DNA of 64,000 nt from Pseudarcicella hirudinis. Its GTDB lineage: Bacteria; Bacteroidota; Bacteroidia; Cytophagales; Spirosomataceae. Every line of letters begins with the position of its first letter. The stretch's first letter is position 1. This document shows, one piece after another, positions 62,141 through 64,000 of this stretch. The stretch is from the NCBI RefSeq assembly GCF_900115665.1, contig NZ_FOXH01000004.1:261257-325256 (forward strand). Direction: 5' to 3'. The notes under the pieces were generated by a model that ran no database searches, was not told the DNA's origin, and saw only the letters and a program-made list of their open reading frames with translations. The position numbers were made by a program, and so were the translations under genes.

Positions 62141-63523
62141 ATGGAATATTACGGAATCGAAAGTTATTCAGATGCTCAAGTGAAAAAGCTCGGACTTGTG
62201 GGACTATCTGGATTGGGTAAAATTGTATCAAGTGGAACAAAATCATCTATCTATGATATTATCACTGAGCGAATAATTGAGATTATTCAGAGCAATGACA
62301 ATCTCGTTTGGAGGAAATCGTGGACTACTAACAAGGAAGGACAACCGAACTTTCCAATGAATTATTCAAGCAAGCTTAATTATCAGGGCTTCAATGGATA
62401 TTTCATTAAATGGCAAATGGTTGCCATCAAACACGATTGCCCCTATTTTATGACCTATAAACAGGTTACGGAAAAAGGAGGGAATATCAAAAAGGGTGCT
62501 AAGGCTTATACAGCATGCTTTTACACTAGGGATTTATACAGGCATTTGCAGACCGGAAAGACGATTACTGCCATTAAGTATAAAGAATTGTCAAATAGTG
62601 AAAAGGCAAATTATCAACAGTCGTTCACCTTGAAAGTTTACAACATTTTCAATGCAAACGATATTGAAGGTATCAAGTTTGACGAGAAGTGGAAAGGGGT
62701 TGCTGTATCGAAAAAGGAGCAAATCGCTAATTGTGAGAAAATTTATACAAAAATGCCGAATAAACCACAGTTACATTTTGGTGGAGATCGGGCTTATTAC
62801 ACTCCAAACTTTGATTCAGTGCAAATGCCTAATATTACTGATTTTAAAATCCCACAGGAATATTATTCAACGCTTTTCCACGAGTTGGTACATTCAACTG
62901 GGAATTCGGAACGGTTGAACAGAAAATTCGGTAAAGGAATGAATGATCCTCAGTATGCTTTTGAAGAGCTGATCGCAGAATTGGGTGCTTCGTATTTATG
63001 CGGACATACCAAAATTGATTATTTCACCCTTAATAACTCTGCAGCATATATTAAAAACTGGAAAAAGTCGGTAGTTGAAGAACTAAGAGCCAACAACAAG
63101 GCAATATTCAAAGCAGCATCCGATGCACAAAAATCATGTGATTATATTCTCGGGAAGTTGGATAAGGAAATCTATCGAAAATTTAAGGGTAAGGTTGAAA
63201 CGCCCAAAGTCGGAGATAAGTCTCGCCCAGTTTTCTCAAAAAGCCTTAAATTACGGGAAGAAAAGGAAAGGTTAAAAGGAGATGTTTTGATGCTAACAAT
63301 CCGGGTAAAAAAGAATGCGAAGTTTAAAGAAAAGCTGGCGTTAGAATTAGATAAATATCTGAAAACTTTAAATGGGCTATCTGGATTAGATTCGGAATTA
63401 ACAAGTTTGAAAGCAAAGAAGAAATTCCTGACTAATTTATTGAAGGGGGATAATGATGATTTTCGGGTAATAGGTAGAAGGGTTGGTTTGAGTTATCGGA
63501 CATCACCCATCAAGAAAAAGTAA
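62141..63523 (+). CDS. ArdC-type antirestriction / zincin protein
   Basis: The 460-residue protein has the ArdC N-terminal ssDNA-binding domain (about 35-180; IYDIITERIIEIIQ, then GFNGYFIKWQ and KKGAKAYTACFY). A zincin-like metallopeptidase domain with H247-E-L-V-H251 in LFHELVHSTG and a downstream Glu in FEELIAELGA follows, plus a coiled-coil tail. ArdC proteins enter with or protect incoming single-stranded DNA from restriction. Combined with the rolling-circle initiator this suggests a single-stranded stage in the life cycle. The N-terminal ~30 residues (YSDAQVKKLGLVGLSGLGKI) are an unusual extension. Confidence 0.8.
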   Translation: MEYYGIESYSDAQVKKLGLVGLSGLGKIVSSGTKSSIYDIITERIIEIIQSNDNLVWRKSWTTNKEGQPNFPMNYSSKLNYQGFNGYFIKWQMVAIKHDCPYFMTYKQVTEKGGNIKKGAKAYTACFYTRDLYRHLQTGKTITAIKYKELSNSEKANYQQSFTLKVYNIFNANDIEGIKFDEKWKGVAVSKKEQIANCEKIYTKMPNKPQLHFGGDRAYYTPNFDSVQMPNITDFKIPQEYYSTLFHELVHSTGNSERLNRKFGKGMNDPQYAFEELIAELGASYLCGHTKIDYFTLNNSAAYIKNWKKSVVEELRANNKAIFKAASDAQKSCDYILGKLDKEIYRKFKGKVETPKVGDKSRPVFSKSLKLREEKERLKGDVLMLTIRVKKNAKFKEKLALELDKYLKTLNGLSGLDSELTSLKAKKKFLTNLLKGDNDDFRVIGRRVGLSYRTSPIKKK

Positions 63524-63547
63524 GTTAATTACTCCGGATATATCAAC

Positions 63548-63584
63548 AAAAAAGCAGATGCTGCCTGGCAGTATCTGCTTTTTT
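63548..63584. terminator. Bidirectional hairpin terminator
   Basis: A perfect 12-bp stem (63548-63559 and 63573-63584) with A and T tracts at its ends lies between the convergent ArdC and recombinase genes; the loop itself contains a second small palindrome. Confidence 0.85.
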
Positions 63585-63587
63585 GCG

Positions 63588-64000
63588 TTAAGCAGCTAAG
63601 AATGGGACGAATCTTAATTTTCGAATAAGTTTGCAGGCATAAACATTTGTAAATTTCTTACCTCTGGGTGTCCTAAATCCGTACTTGTTGAGTTGAACCG
63701 CAATTTCTGCTTGTTTTAGTTCGCTCTTAAGGCATTTCTCAACAAATGCGACTAATATCGGGTTTGTTATGTACCTAATAGCTTTTTGCCGATTAGCTTC
63801 CTGACCTTTTTTTGCAGCTTCTCTTGTTAGGTTACCAGGTGAGCCTAATTTAAAACCCCTTTTCTTCTTCTCTGCTAAAGCTAATTTTGTTCGTATGCTT
63901 ATAAGTTCCCGTTCTCGCATAGCAATTCCAGCTTGGACTGCAATCACAAAACTGTCCAGTTGCCCATACTGAGAAGGAATGTCGCAGCTTACGAGCCTGT
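63588..64000 (-). CDS. Serine recombinase (N-terminus outside window)
   Basis: The minus-strand frame stays open to the window edge. It begins within the catalytic domain (VSCDIPSQYGQLDSFVIAVQ, then GIAMRERELISIRTKLALAE), the conserved long-helix region of resolvase/invertase-type enzymes. A linker (KKRGFKLGSPG) and a C-terminal helix-turn-helix follow (KQAEIAVQLNKYGFRTPRGK). The catalytic Ser lies beyond the edge. The visible C-terminus is short, so this is a small resolvase-type rather than a large serine integrase. It may integrate, excise or resolve the element. Confidence 0.8.
   Translation of the reverse strand, partial: RLVSCDIPSQYGQLDSFVIAVQAGIAMRERELISIRTKLALAEKKKRGFKLGSPGNLTREAAKKGQEANRQKAIRYITNPILVAFVEKCLKSELKQAEIAVQLNKYGFRTPRGKKFTNVYACKLIRKLRFVPFLAA

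Larger units (their letters stand above)
28181..64000. mobile_element. Integrated element: candidate tailless, membrane-containing prophage (right end outside window)
   Basis: From 28181 to the window end almost every gene is tightly packed on the plus strand and follows phage logic. A divergent repressor is followed by small early genes, two DNA methyltransferases, an HUH initiator, a helicase, a packaging-type ATPase, a membrane/virion-like block with wall hydrolases and spikes, an ArdC protein and a serine recombinase. Terminase, portal, tail or conjugation genes are not recognisable. The left limit is inferred from the change in gene content between 27930 and 28181; the right limit is not reached. 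Alternatives are a giant filamentous-phage relative or an integrated plasmid with a surface system. Confidence 0.7.

Noticed and set aside
28181-64000. Integrative conjugative element or conjugative plasmid
   Set aside because: No relaxase of the Mob/TraI type, coupling protein, VirB4 ATPase or Tra genes are visible. The HUH protein has the two-Tyr motif of replication initiators and the ATPase is too short for a coupling protein.
28181-64000. Ordinary tailed prophage (Caudoviricetes)
   Set aside because: I recognise no large terminase, portal, HK97 capsid, tape measure, tube or baseplate gene in a stretch that is otherwise almost fully coding; the spike and wall enzymes alone do not require a tail.

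Overview
The window is a stretch of Bacteroidota chromosome (about 1-28.1 kb) followed by a large integrated genetic element (about 28.2 kb to beyond the right edge). The phylum assignment rests on a type IX secretion C-terminal sorting domain, SpvB-like and RHS proteins of the Bacteroidota type, a GH95 fucosidase, 21-residue LRR lipoproteins, and gene starts that mostly lack Shine-Dalgarno sequences. A soil or water member of the Sphingobacteriales or Cytophagales (Pedobacter- or Dyadobacter-like) is plausible, but the genus cannot be fixed. I found no rRNA, tRNA or CRISPR array.

Chromosomal part. The left edge cuts a PQQ-dehydrogenase-like / PKD / cytochrome c / CBM6 protein. Then come an AhpD-like protein, two tandem duplicated LRR lipoproteins, a VOC protein, a GH95 alpha-L-fucosidase and a complete subclass B1 metallo-beta-lactamase. 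These are followed by a candidate two-gene toxin-antitoxin module, a second VOC protein and a DinB-like protein. From 12.7 to 24.7 kb lies a polymorphic-toxin locus: a T9SS-sorted protein, a Kelch protein, an SpvB-like protein and a 1418-residue RHS protein with its immunity gene. A remnant of a RelE-type toxin follows, then a displaced RHS C-terminal cassette encoding a nucleic-acid-deaminase-like toxin with its own immunity gene. A DUF1080-like protein and a class-C-type serine hydrolase end the chromosomal part.

Integrated element (about 28.2 to >64 kb). It starts with an XRE-type repressor on the minus strand facing a long plus-strand gene train, the usual layout of a lysogeny switch. Early genes are mostly small unknowns, plus a C5 cytosine methyltransferase, a Dam-type adenine methyltransferase and a phiX174-type HUH rolling-circle initiator. 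After a non-coding block with two perfect inverted repeats (candidate origin) come an SF2 helicase with four C-terminal repeats, a TIR/SEFIR-like protein and a DNA-packaging-type FtsK/HerA-like ATPase with no membrane segment. From 48.3 to 61.5 kb there is a morphogenesis-like block: three small beta-rich proteins, many small or tail-anchored membrane proteins ending in basic tails, two lytic transglycosylases, two papain-fold wall hydrolases, a very basic 73-residue protein, a pectate-lyase-type spike and a membrane-anchored SGNH esterase. The end carries a transglutaminase-like protein, an ArdC-type antirestriction protein and a serine recombinase that runs off the window.

I recognise no terminase, portal, tail tube, tape measure, baseplate, relaxase/T4SS or tyrosine integrase gene. 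HUH initiator, small packaging-type ATPase, tail-anchored virion-like proteins, wall-penetration enzymes and spikes together are what a tailless, internal-membrane phage needs (as in PM2, PRD1, P23-77 or SNJ1). At more than 35 kb the element is much larger than those phages. I propose it as a candidate undescribed prophage family. The capsid assignment is inference and is the main point to test.
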